A stretch of 36,697 bases of DNA from IMG/VR virus record IMGVR_UViG_3300012924_000016, positions 1 through 36,697 of that record; one strand, 5' to 3'. Below, in pieces: positions 14,329 through 21,110 of this stretch (its first letter is position 1; each line of letters starts with the position of its first letter). A program made the translations under genes and the position numbers. Below the pieces are notes generated by a model. It saw only the letters and a program-made list of their open reading frames with translations. It ran no database searches and was not told the origin of the DNA. This stretch comes from a virus.

Positions 14329-14465
14329 GACACGGTGATCCGGTAGACGTCGCCCTTGAACAGCGGGCGGTCGATCCGGACACGCCAGCCATCCCGGCGG
14401 TAAATGGCCCGGAGGCGGTTCGCCAAGGTGGCGGCTTCCAAGTAGGTGTTGCGTGTGAAGTTCAT
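14325..14465 (-). CDS. Small hypothetical protein (46 aa)
   Basis: A 46-residue frame from the ATG at 14465 with AGGAGCATCTG upstream, ending in an ATGA overlap with the next gene. The product starts MNFTRNTYLEAATLANRL and ends GDVYRITVS, with a helix followed by two short strands, rich in Arg. It looks like a small folded protein of the phage DUF type. The ribosome site and the overlap make it convincing despite its size. Confidence 0.7.
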   Translation of the reverse strand: MNFTRNTYLEAATLANRLRAIYRRDGWRVRIDRPLFKGDVYRITVS

Positions 14466-14491
14466 CAGATGCTCCTGTGGTTAGTCTTTTG

Positions 14492-14701
14492 TTAAGAGGG
14501 AAGGGCCTGTTGCCATGTCGGCATCGGCTTATTCCCATCGGGGAAACGGTTCGTCAGCCGCTTGTCGGCCACCGTAAATGTCCAACCTGGGACGATGCGC
14601 GCATTTATAGGCGGCATGTAGGTCACCCATCCCACCAAGTCGCCATCGGCCCAGACTTCACGGTTGAAATCGTTCACAAAGCGGGTTTCTAAAATGGTCA
14701 T
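14492..14701 (-). CDS. First gene of the second leftward operon, hypothetical (69 aa)
   Basis: 69 residues beginning MTILETRFVNDFNREVWAD. Beta-rich with five Trp (VGWVTYMPP, VPGWTFTV, PTWQQALP). GAAGGG lies upstream at slightly long spacing, and a good promoter sits just beyond, so it is promoter-proximal. No family recognised. Confidence 0.65.
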   Translation of the reverse strand: MTILETRFVNDFNREVWADGDLVGWVTYMPPINARIVPGWTFTVADKRLTNRFPDGNKPMPTWQQALPS

Positions 14702-14757
14702 TGCGGTGGCCCTTCTCTGCCTGTGCTGGTCGGGCCTGTGCCCGTCCTGTGGATTGA

Positions 14758-14786
14758 GAAATACAGCTTGGTGAAATTATTGTCAA
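14758..14786 (-). promoter_or_regulatory. Leftward sigma70-like promoter
   Basis: Minus-strand TTGACA (14786-14781) and TATTTC (14763-14758) are 17 bases apart. A transcript would start near 14751 and serve the five-gene operon ending at 13695. It mirrors the arrangement at 5661-5690. Confidence 0.65.
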
Positions 14787-14796
14787 CGGGGTCTTG

Positions 14797-14814
14797 CAAT
14801 CTTTTTTAAGATTG
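14797..14814. promoter_or_regulatory. Operator-like inverted repeat
   Basis: CAATCTT at 14797-14803 and AAGATTG at 14808-14814 are exact inverted repeats around TTTT. The dyad lies between the leftward -35 element and the start of the HTH gene at 14830, so a regulator bound here could repress that gene and influence the leftward promoter. The A/T-rich dyad stands out against GC-rich surroundings. Confidence 0.55.
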
Positions 14815-14829
14815 GTGTAGGTTGCCGCC

Positions 14830-15036
14830 ATGAAAGATCGAAACCTACTTCTCCGGCTTGAAGCCCAAGAGGGCGGCCCCGGCGCTGCGGCCCTGACCAT
14901 CGGCATCAGCGGGCAGAGCTGGAGCAACTGGAAGAACAAGGCCCTTCCCAGTTATGGGCGCCTTTTGGTGCATGTGGCGCTCAATCGGACGGGCCGGCGC
15001 CTGATACAGGATGCACTTGAGAGGAAAGAGCCATGA
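14830..15036 (+). CDS. Cro-like HTH protein, first gene of the long rightward operon
   Basis: 68 residues beginning MKDRNLLLRLEAQEGGPG. The segment GAAALTIGISGQSWSNWKN at about 19-37 fits a helix-turn-helix with SGQSWSNWKN as recognition helix, followed by ALPSYGRLLVHVALN and a helical tail. Size and position, next to a palindromic site and divergent from an operon ending in another HTH gene, suggest a Cro-type autorepressor controlling 14830-22029. Sequence similarity is by pattern only. Confidence 0.65.
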   Translation: MKDRNLLLRLEAQEGGPGAAALTIGISGQSWSNWKNKALPSYGRLLVHVALNRTGRRLIQDALERKEP

Positions 15037-15254
15037 ACGCCCACGCCCACACGCTGCGCCGCATCGCCGATGGAGCATACAAATCCTATAAACAGGCCCA
15101 GACGGTGAGCGAAGCGGGTCGCCTCCTGACGCTGCGACGGCATCTGATCGATGCGGCCGACGAACTCGACCGGCTCACCGAGCTGGTGCGGGTGTGCTCA
15201 ATGCAGACCGATCCAGCTTGGGCTGCAAATCTGGCGAAGGAGGGGTTGCGATGA
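15033..15254 (+). CDS. Helical hypothetical protein (73 aa)
   Basis: ATG at 15033 overlapping the upstream stop as ATGA. The product begins MNAHAHTLRRIADGAYKSY and is almost entirely helical with regular Leu/Ala spacing (LLTLRRHLIDAADELDRLTE). Probably a small helical bundle or dimer. No family recognised. Confidence 0.65.
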   Translation: MNAHAHTLRRIADGAYKSYKQAQTVSEAGRLLTLRRHLIDAADELDRLTELVRVCSMQTDPAWAANLAKEGLR

Positions 15255-15589
15255 AACACCTACGCGGTTTCATCAACGGGGCTTGGCCCGGAATCCTCGG
15301 CGGTCTGGTCGGTGGCGTTGTTGCCTTCTGTCTATCCAGTTGCCCAACCCGCGCTCAGACGATGTGCCAGAACCTCGGCGACGGCTTCACGTCCTGCACC
15401 AACGGCGCGAGCTCGCAGCGACTCGGCGAATTCGACTTCAATTCGGATGGCAGTTGGGGCATGCGCCTCGGCGGCGGGATGTATCTGGCCAATCCGCCCG
15501 CGAACCCGCGCGCCGATGCGCCAGCGGTTCCGATCATCCCCGAGCCGCAGCCCTTTGAAGTCTGGCGGCAGCGCGGAACCAGAAAGTGA
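15251..15589 (+). CDS. Membrane-anchored or exported hypothetical protein (112 aa)
   Basis: ATG at 15251 (ATGA overlap). Residues 10-29 are hydrophobic and glycine-rich (GAWPGILGGLVGGVVAFCLS), followed by SCPTRAQT, which could be a signal cleavage site or the end of a membrane anchor. The remainder has two Cys (MCQNLGDGFTSCTNG), Gly-rich turns and a Pro-rich C-terminus, as expected for a periplasmic protein. Function unknown. Confidence 0.7.
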   Translation: MKHLRGFINGAWPGILGGLVGGVVAFCLSSCPTRAQTMCQNLGDGFTSCTNGASSQRLGEFDFNSDGSWGMRLGGGMYLANPPANPRADAPAVPIIPEPQPFEVWRQRGTRK

Positions 15590-15870
15590 CGGGCATCCTC
15601 TGTCCCACATGCAACGGGCCCCATCACACGGTGACCAAAACCAACGCCTATGGGGAATTTTTTCGGCGCCTCAGACACTGCGCGGATTGCGATCTGGATT
15701 TCACGACCTACGAAGCTGCAGGGCGGCCGGGCGGCCGGTTCATGAAGGCAGTTCACCTGCACCGGACACTCCAGGCTATGTCGCCGATTCGGCGTCAGAT
15801 CGTAGAGAACCTAATCGAAGAACTAACGCCGGCTTCGGCTACGGTCATCAATTTTGGAGAGGAAGAATGA
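15586..15870 (+). CDS. NrdR-type zinc-ribbon protein lacking the ATP-cone
   Basis: 94 residues from a GTG at 15586 (GTGA overlap). Residues 5-45 match the NrdR zinc-ribbon pattern: LCPTCNG, a basic stretch FFRRLRHCADCDLDFTTYE, with the characteristic RLRxCxxCxxxFTTYE order. NrdR represses ribonucleotide reductase genes and normally continues into a 100-residue ATP-cone; here only about 45 helical residues follow, so nucleotide sensing should be absent. It may bind NrdR boxes or another DNA site, or compete with host NrdR. The family link is solid for the ribbon, the function inferred. Confidence 0.65.
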   Translation: MTGILCPTCNGPHHTVTKTNAYGEFFRRLRHCADCDLDFTTYEAAGRPGGRFMKAVHLHRTLQAMSPIRRQIVENLIEELTPASATVINFGEEE

Positions 15871-16064
15871 GCCACATGCGCGTCTGGAGCAACGGAAGCA
15901 CCCTCTATTTCGCTGGCCAATTCTCGGCCGACGATGCCGCGTTCATTGAGCCGTTGGCCTTCCAATATGGCATGTCTCGTCCTGAGCAAGCGCACCAGCA
16001 GGCCACTAAACTCGCATGGGCGTTCAAGAGCATTTGCGAGCGCGTTGCCAAGGACACCAAATGA
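15867..16064 (+). CDS. Hypothetical small protein (65 aa)
   Basis: ATG at 15867 overlapping the upstream stop. The product starts MSHMRVWSNGSTLYFAGQF, has a beta-hairpin-like head, then a helical part ending FKSICERVAKDTK. It overlaps the glycosyltransferase gene as ATGA. No family recognised. Confidence 0.65.
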   Translation: MSHMRVWSNGSTLYFAGQFSADDAAFIEPLAFQYGMSRPEQAHQQATKLAWAFKSICERVAKDTK

Positions 16065-17332
16065 ACGACATCTTTCAGCCCCCCGCCTACAACGATACGC
16101 CGCTCAGCCAGCCACCGACGGACGGCCGTATACAGACGCCGCAGATGGGGGCCCAGCAACTAACCCAGATCGGGGCGAACGCGGCCAAAAACGGCCTAGT
16201 CGACGTGGCTCGCGTCGCATTCACGCGCGCCGTGAGAGAGGAGCGACGTGGCGATACCCTGGCAAACTTGGCCAACGCACTGCGGCAGCTTTGGCGGTTC
16301 GACGAGGCCAACAAGATCATCGATGAAGCGCTTCAATTCGCGCCCCAGGACGGCCGGGTGTGGGGCATCAAGGGCGTCACCATGCTGGACCAGAACCGGT
16401 CAACGGACGCCATCGCCGCCTTTCGAAACTCGCTGATGTGGGGCGGCGCCGCTCCCTTTACCAAGTTCGGCTTGGCTGAGGCGCAGCTCCATGCCGGCGA
16501 CTTCGACCGCGGCCTGAGGGGCTACGAATCCCGGTTTGAGATAAACTCGCCTCGCCTTCATGGCCTCCCCCGGTGGCAGGGAGAACCATTGGGCGACAAG
16601 GTGCTGCTGGTCGAGGCCGAACAAGGCTTTGGCGACACTTTCATGTTTAGCCGCTTCCTGCCTCGCATCCCAGGGAACTATATCTTCAGCGTCCAAGCGC
16701 AGGCAGTGAGTCTGTTCGGACCGGAGGCGAAGCGGCTGGGCGAAGCAGTGCGCGCTGATTACTGGTGCCCTCTCATGAGTCTACCGCTGATCGTCGGCAC
16801 CGACATCACGCCCGCGCTGGCTTTCCGGCCTAACCGCATCCTGCCGCTGACGGCGCGCGGCAAATTCAACATCGGCATTGTCTGGGCATCCAAGGCAGGA
16901 GGGTCCGGCACTCCCGAAGAAATGCGCCACGGCCTGCAGAAGTCATGCCCGATCGAGGCCTTCCTTGATCTTTGCGACATCGACGGCGTCCAACTGCACA
17001 GCCTGCAGTACGATCAGGATGCCAGCCTGATGACGATGGACCTCGTTAACCAACTTCCCCAATACGACTTCCGCGACCAGGCCGCGCACATGCTCAACAT
17101 GGACCTGATCATCAGCGTGGACACCGCACCGCTGCATCTGGCCGGGACGCTCGGGCGTCCGTGCATCGCGCTGTTGAACGTGGTTGGAAGCTGGCAATGG
17201 GGTTCTGGAGATACCACGCCTTGGTACAAATCAGTCCGGATCGTGCGGCAGCCAAAGCCGTTTGACTGGTCCGGAGCGATGGCCAAAGCGAAGGATATCG
17301 TGGTCGAGATGATGGGGGAGCACAAGCCATGA
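16061..17332 (+). CDS. TPR-fused GT9/heptosyltransferase-like glycosyltransferase
   Basis: 423 residues from the ATG at 16061. Residues about 30-160 are tetratricopeptide repeats (ALRQLWRFDEANKIIDEAL, APQDGRVWGIKGVTML and on). Then comes a GT-B domain of the GT9 type: EAEQGFGDTFMFSRFLPRI at about 186-203, FNIGIVWASKAG near 275, and the sugar-nucleotide site SVDTAPLHLAGTLGRPC at about 351-367 followed by TPWYKSVRIVRQ. GT9 enzymes transfer ADP-heptose in lipopolysaccharide synthesis; TPR-fused relatives glycosylate proteins or surface polymers. With hldE- and hldD-like genes downstream, ADP-heptose is the likely donor. The acceptor is unknown. Confidence 0.8.
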   Translation: MNDIFQPPAYNDTPLSQPPTDGRIQTPQMGAQQLTQIGANAAKNGLVDVARVAFTRAVREERRGDTLANLANALRQLWRFDEANKIIDEALQFAPQDGRVWGIKGVTMLDQNRSTDAIAAFRNSLMWGGAAPFTKFGLAEAQLHAGDFDRGLRGYESRFEINSPRLHGLPRWQGEPLGDKVLLVEAEQGFGDTFMFSRFLPRIPGNYIFSVQAQAVSLFGPEAKRLGEAVRADYWCPLMSLPLIVGTDITPALAFRPNRILPLTARGKFNIGIVWASKAGGSGTPEEMRHGLQKSCPIEAFLDLCDIDGVQLHSLQYDQDASLMTMDLVNQLPQYDFRDQAAHMLNMDLIISVDTAPLHLAGTLGRPCIALLNVVGSWQWGSGDTTPWYKSVRIVRQPKPFDWSGAMAKAKDIVVEMMGEHKP

Positions 17333-17523
17333 CCGAGAATGAAGCCAAGACCAAGCATTGCTGCGGGCCAGAGGGCACTGGAAGCAAAGGGCCTCCAGAC
17401 AACGACGGCACATGCGATCGTTACTGCATCGGCTCTGCCTGCATGGCATGGCGTGTGAAGAGACTCCCTGATGGCGATCAGTACGGCTTCTGCGGGCTCG
17501 TAGGTCTGGCAGGCAAGCCATGA
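17329..17523 (+). CDS. Cysteine-rich small protein (64 aa)
   Basis: ATG at 17329 (ATGA). Seven Cys in 64 residues: HCCGPEG, GTCDRYCIGSACMAW, YGFCGL. The CxxxCxxxxC spacing and GSACMAWR recur in small phage proteins and would suit a zinc or iron-sulfur site. No known family. Its place between the glycosyltransferase and hldE suggests a link with the sugar module or with metal supply, but this is only positional. Confidence 0.65.
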   Translation: MTENEAKTKHCCGPEGTGSKGPPDNDGTCDRYCIGSACMAWRVKRLPDGDQYGFCGLVGLAGKP

Positions 17524-17735
17524 TCGGCGGCATCACCGAGCCGCCGCGCCGTTATCTCGAACATGAATGGCATTGGCTTCACAGCGAGCGCGCATCCCGA
17601 CCGGTGATCTCACAATGGATCAAGGGCGGTTGGTATAGCCCGGGTGAGCACGGCCCGATTTCCCCGCAGGAGATGTGGCGCCGCGGTTGGGCCTATCTGG
17701 GGCCTGTTCCAGTACCGCCAGGAGATTGGGGATGA
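17520..17735 (+). CDS. Trp-rich hypothetical protein (71 aa)
   Basis: ATG at 17520 (ATGA). The product starts MIGGITEPPRRYLEHEWHWL and is rich in Trp, Gly and Pro (SQWIKGGWYSPGEHGPI, MWRRGWAYLGPVPVPPG). It looks like a small beta-type fold of the DUF kind. It overlaps the hldE-like gene, and GGAG near its end is that gene's ribosome site. Confidence 0.6.
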   Translation: MIGGITEPPRRYLEHEWHWLHSERASRPVISQWIKGGWYSPGEHGPISPQEMWRRGWAYLGPVPVPPGDWG

Positions 17736-19018
17736 TCGATTTCAGCAACGCGCGCGTCGCCGTCGTGGGCGACCTGATCGAGGACCATTGGATTTACGGC
17801 CGCGTCGATCGGCTGTCGCCCGAGGGGCCGTGGCCAGTGTTCCTGCCGGAGCGAACGGTCGTGCAGATGGGCGGCGCGGCGAATGTGGCCGCCAACATGT
17901 ACGCGCTGGGTGTGACGCCAGTGCAGATCGCCCCGAACCGAATGGCGATCAAGGAACGCTATGTCGTCGGCCGGCACCAGATGTTCCGCGTCGACCGGGA
18001 AAACACATCGAACATTTCGAGCCAGGAGATGATCCGCCTATTCATCGCTCTCACGGAGGGCACCCAACAGCCGAATGTCGTGGTGCTGAGCGATTACGGG
18101 AAAGGCTGCTTTGGTGGCACCTTGGCGCAGTGCATCATTGAATGGTGCATGCCCCGCGGCATCGTCACCGTCGTCGATCCTAAGGGAACCGATTGGACCA
18201 AGTACGACGGTGCCACCGTCATTACGCCGAACTATGCCGAGTGGAAGGCCCATCAGCGCGGCGGCCGCGCGCGTCTGCTCGTGACCAAGGGTGAGCACGG
18301 CATAGAACTGCAGGGTGATGGCAGCGACGGCAGGCATTGGATCAACATCCCCGCTGCCGGCCCGAAGGTGGTCGATATCGTCGGCGCCGGCGACGTGGTC
18401 GTTGCTGCGCTCGCCCTGGCGTTGGGTGCAGGCTATTCCATGGAAGAAGCAGCCCGCATCGCCAACGCCGCAGCCGGTGTCGCCGTAGGCAAGCCCGGCA
18501 CGTCTGTGTGCACGATCGACGAACTGAGAGGTGCTTGGGTAAGCGGGTGTAGCTCAGCGGTAGAGCAGCGGTCTCCAAAACCGACGACGGGGGTTCGAGT
18601 CCCTCCGCCCGCGCCACTCGTTGGAATCGCCAACGGCTGTTTCGACACCCTGCATGCCGGCCACGTCGAGCTCCTGCAGAAGGCAAGGGCGCGCTGCGAC
18701 CGACTGATAGTCGCCATCAATAGCGATGCATCGACGCGACACCTAAAGGGCCCTCTGCGGCCGGTAAATCCAATGGCTGTGCGCTGCGCCATGCTCCAGG
18801 CATTGGCATGCGTCGGTGAGGTCCGCGTCTACGATCAGGAGGAGGATCTGGTCGACATCATCAAGGAGGTAGGGGCCTCGGTGATCTTCAAGGGCGTCGA
18901 CTACGAGGGCCACCCCACCATCACCGGCAGCGATATCGCCCGCGTCGAGATCATCAAGACCGAGTTCAAATCGTCCACCGCGCAGGAAGTCTGCAAGGCT
19001 CGAGGAGTTTGGTCTTGA
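17732..19018 (+). CDS. hldE: HldE-like heptose-7-phosphate kinase/heptose-1-phosphate adenylyltransferase
   Basis: 428 residues. Kinase domain 1-270 (PfkB type): GGAANVAAN at about 47-55, VVLSDYGKG, VDPKGTDWTKYDGATVITPN, LLVTKGEHG, and VGAGD with catalytic Asp 221. Adenylyltransferase domain about 297-428: GCFDTLHAGH with HxGH at 308-311, AINSDASTRHLKGPLRPVNP and VIFKGVDYE. HldE makes heptose-1,7-bisphosphate and later ADP-heptose. The kinase is shorter than in E. coli: about 35 residues are missing between ALG and KERYV. Residues 271-295 are encoded by a complete tRNA-Trp gene, with no stop and no nearby in-frame start after it. Start ATG follows GGAG. Confidence 0.85.
   Translation: MIDFSNARVAVVGDLIEDHWIYGRVDRLSPEGPWPVFLPERTVVQMGGAANVAANMYALGVTPVQIAPNRMAIKERYVVGRHQMFRVDRENTSNISSQEMIRLFIALTEGTQQPNVVVLSDYGKGCFGGTLAQCIIEWCMPRGIVTVVDPKGTDWTKYDGATVITPNYAEWKAHQRGGRARLLVTKGEHGIELQGDGSDGRHWINIPAAGPKVVDIVGAGDVVVAALALALGAGYSMEEAARIANAAAGVAVGKPGTSVCTIDELRGAWVSGCSSAVEQRSPKPTTGVRVPPPAPLVGIANGCFDTLHAGHVELLQKARARCDRLIVAINSDASTRHLKGPLRPVNPMAVRCAMLQALACVGEVRVYDQEEDLVDIIKEVGASVIFKGVDYEGHPTITGSDIARVEIIKTEFKSSTAQEVCKARGVWS
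18543..18616 (+). tRNA. tRNA-Trp (anticodon CCA), inside the hldE-like frame
   Basis: All arms fold: acceptor GCGGGTG with CGCCCGC (one G-U), D stem GCTC/GAGC with loop AGCGGTA, anticodon stem GCGGT/ACCGA with loop CTCCAAA, T stem GGGGG/CCCTC with loop TTCGAGT, discriminator G and encoded CCA. Anticodon CCA at 18575-18577 reads Trp. The outermost anticodon-stem pair is a G-A mismatch. The gene lies in sense orientation wholly inside the enzyme's reading frame, at the inter-domain linker. Encoded CCA and intact invariant bases suggest it can be functional. Confidence 0.92.
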
Positions 19019-19215
19019 ATCTGATGGAAGGACTGGCGCGACAGTTAGTGCGAGTTGCCAAGGCCCGGCGGCACTATGAGGACATCGGGCCGAGCGGCGC
19101 ATTCGGGCTGATGATGATCGATCGAGCCCTTGAGATGGCATGTGTGGCTGCGGGCAGCAATGACATTGTCGAGATGATGCGCGCTCACGAGGACCTAAAA
19201 GGCATCAGCGAATGA
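19015..19215 (+). CDS. Helical hypothetical protein (66 aa)
   Basis: A TTG at 19015 overlaps the hldE stop and has GAGGAG at ideal spacing; the ATG at 19024 is an alternative. The product has EGLARQLVRVAKARRHYEDI, then GLMMIDRALEMACVAAG, and ends in an ATGA overlap with the epimerase gene. Likely a small helical protein. No family recognised. Confidence 0.6.
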   Translation: MNLMEGLARQLVRVAKARRHYEDIGPSGAFGLMMIDRALEMACVAAGSNDIVEMMRAHEDLKGISE

Positions 19216-20015
19216 TCATTTGCACCGGAGTGTCCGGATTCATCGGACGCCATCTGACCAAAGCGCTCAATGCTGATTGGGTTCCGGGCCAAGTGCCTCT
19301 TTTGCGCGAGGCGGACGCGCTGATCCATCTCGGCGGCATATCCGATACCACATGCAAGGACGAGCAACGGCTGATCGAGGCGAATGTGAAGCTGACGTTG
19401 GAACTCGCCGACTCGGCCGCCGACGCTGGAATTCCGTTCATCTATGCGAGCAGCGCCAGCATTTACGGAAATGGACGCGGACCGCTCAATGCCTACGCCC
19501 GATCGAAGGCGGCGATTGATGCCTCCATGGCGAACCGATCGGACGAATGGTATGGGCTGCGGCTCTTCAATGTCTACGGCGACGGTGAGGGCAAGAAGGG
19601 CGACCAGGCCAGCATGGTCTACAAGGCCGTCTGGTCGCATCGGAATGGCAAGACGCCCGAATTTTTCACACCGAAAGCGCGCCGCGATTATGTCCACGTC
19701 AGCGACGTCGTGAAGGTGATCCTGTGGTTCGTGCGCACTTGCCCACGGAGTGGCGTCTATGACGTCGGGACTGGCGAATCGACATCGATCAAGGAAGTCT
19801 GCGATCTGGCTCAAGACATATCGCCATTCATTAGACGGATGGCGGCGACCGAGATGAGGGGAATGTACAAGCATCCGTCTCTCACCGAAATACCCGTGCC
19901 GTCGCACATGTTCTGCGCCTGCCAGATGGACACCAAGGCCGATCTCACCCGGCTGCGCAGCATCGGCTATGACGCACCGTTTCTGTCTCTCGAGGAAGGA
20001 ATCAAACTGCTATGA
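19212..20015 (+). CDS. hldD: HldD-like NAD(P)-dependent heptose epimerase (extended SDR)
   Basis: 267 residues. Rossmann GVSGFIG at 6-12, the SSAS segment near 78-81, the catalytic YARSK at 95-99, then RLFNVYGDGEGKKGDQAS, RRDYVHVSDVVKVILWF at about 157-173 and GVYDVGTGES. The C-terminal TKADLTRLRSIGYDAPF matches the end of HldD proteins. HldD converts ADP-D-glycero- to ADP-L-glycero-D-manno-heptose, the donor for heptosyltransferases. It is shorter than E. coli HldD (310) because of a shortened region after the Rossmann motif. Position 0.2 kb after hldE strongly supports this substrate, though other sugar epimerases share the fold. Confidence 0.75.
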   Translation: MIICTGVSGFIGRHLTKALNADWVPGQVPLLREADALIHLGGISDTTCKDEQRLIEANVKLTLELADSAADAGIPFIYASSASIYGNGRGPLNAYARSKAAIDASMANRSDEWYGLRLFNVYGDGEGKKGDQASMVYKAVWSHRNGKTPEFFTPKARRDYVHVSDVVKVILWFVRTCPRSGVYDVGTGESTSIKEVCDLAQDISPFIRRMAATEMRGMYKHPSLTEIPVPSHMFCACQMDTKADLTRLRSIGYDAPFLSLEEGIKLL

Positions 20016-20185
20016 AATCGTCCGGAACTGTCATGGGCGGCATGCGCCTGCCCAAGGATCTGGCAGCCCACCGCAGCAGCAAGCTCATCAAGAGCGCCAT
20101 CGGTTCCTCCCGAGTGAAGCGCGAATCGCAGATCAAGGACGCCATCGCCATCGATTTCACGAAGCGACCGAAGGTGAAGAAATGA
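20012..20185 (+). CDS. Small basic protein (57 aa)
   Basis: Frame from the ATG at 20012, overlapping the epimerase stop (ATGA), to a TGA overlapping the next gene in the same way. The product starts MKSSGTVMGGMRLPKDLAAH and is strongly basic (SSRVKRESQIKDA, then KRPKVKK). It may bind nucleic acid or an acidic partner. No family recognised; the paired overlaps support it. Confidence 0.6.
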   Translation: MKSSGTVMGGMRLPKDLAAHRSSKLIKSAIGSSRVKRESQIKDAIAIDFTKRPKVKK

Positions 20186-20295
20186 CCGACCGCAAACCGA
20201 GACGAGTGCCGTGGGTGAAGGATTGGCTGCTGTTTGTAGCACTTCCAGTTGGGACCATCTTGATCATCGCCATCGTCCACAGCGTGCTGAAATGA
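20182..20295 (+). CDS. Small single-pass membrane protein (37 aa)
   Basis: ATG at 20182 and TGA at 20295 both lie in ATGA overlaps. The product has a basic head MTDRKPRRVPWVKDW, then a hydrophobic helix LLFVALPVGTILIIAIVHSV. Positive-inside rule predicts cytoplasmic N-terminus. It could tether the neighbouring enzymes to the membrane, but there is no direct evidence. Confidence 0.6.
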   Translation: MTDRKPRRVPWVKDWLLFVALPVGTILIIAIVHSVLK

Positions 20296-21110
20296 ACTAC
20301 CCCCCGCCCACTGACGTTCGCATCCTGGAAGGCGAGGAGGAGGCCAAGACCATCGCCTATGTCCGCAACCTCATCGCGCAGAAGCCCAAGGTTCGCGACG
20401 TCTCCCACTGGGAACGCGGGTGGAAGCAAAATCTCGATGCGTACATGGCGTCGCGCGATCCAGACGATCTGATGCCAATGTACATCCGCCCGGCCCTGCC
20501 GCTGCGCTGCAATGGTCACTTCGTCATGCCAGATGATCCATTCTGCGAATGGAAGTGGTATCGGAAGTTCCTCGAATATATCTCTGACCGATGGCTCGCC
20601 GACAGCGGCAACATTTTAGAAATCGGCTGCGGATCTGGGCACAATCTCGCATGGCTCAAGACGCGCTATCCCGAAAAGAGCATATTCGGCTGGGATTGGT
20701 CCCCCAGCGCCGTGGCGATCGCAGACGCGGTATCCGACGGGGGTTCCAAGTTCAATATGCTCCAGCCGCCACCTGCTACCCCGCTCATCCTGAGCACCAC
20801 CACCATTCTGACCGTCGGCGCGATGGAGCAGACCGGCACAGGATGGGGACCTCTCCTCGCATGGCTGCTCGTCACCAAGCCCAAGCGCGTCGTCCATATC
20901 GAACCGGTGCTGGACTTTTATGACCCCGGCGACCCAGTGGATCAGACGGCGATTGAAGCCCATATCGCCCGCGGTTTCTGGACCGGATATCTCGAGACTC
21001 TCATTGAGCTCGCGGACGAAGGGTGCATTGAGATCGAGGACATGGAGCGATCCTGGTTTGGGTCGCTCTTAACTGAAGGATATAGCCAGATCGTGTGGAA
21101 GCCGCTGTGA
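20292..21110 (+). CDS. Class I SAM-dependent methyltransferase
   Basis: 272 residues from the ATG at 20292. Residues about 106-120 carry the SAM motif NILEIGCGSGHNLAW, followed by KSIFGWDWSPSAVAIADAV (motif II acidic turn) and later LILSTTTILTVGAMEQTG. The N-terminal 100 residues are rich in Trp and Pro and may form a substrate-binding cap. Target is unknown; inside a sugar module it may methylate a glycan hydroxyl or a lipid carrier. It is not a DNA methyltransferase by motif (no DPPY/SPPY). Confidence 0.75.
   Translation: MNYPPPTDVRILEGEEEAKTIAYVRNLIAQKPKVRDVSHWERGWKQNLDAYMASRDPDDLMPMYIRPALPLRCNGHFVMPDDPFCEWKWYRKFLEYISDRWLADSGNILEIGCGSGHNLAWLKTRYPEKSIFGWDWSPSAVAIADAVSDGGSKFNMLQPPPATPLILSTTTILTVGAMEQTGTGWGPLLAWLLVTKPKRVVHIEPVLDFYDPGDPVDQTAIEAHIARGFWTGYLETLIELADEGCIEIEDMERSWFGSLLTEGYSQIVWKPL

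Noticed and set aside
18543-18616. Phage attachment site (attP/attL) in a tRNA gene
   Set aside because: The tRNA is complete and inside a phage gene, and no integrase or direct repeat is visible nearby; a role in integration cannot be supported from this window.
18342-18686. Leftward 114-codon frame antisense to the tRNA
   Set aside because: Its peptide contains the common antisense-tRNA pattern seen in many false annotations; no start signal, and it lies opposite a well-supported enzyme.
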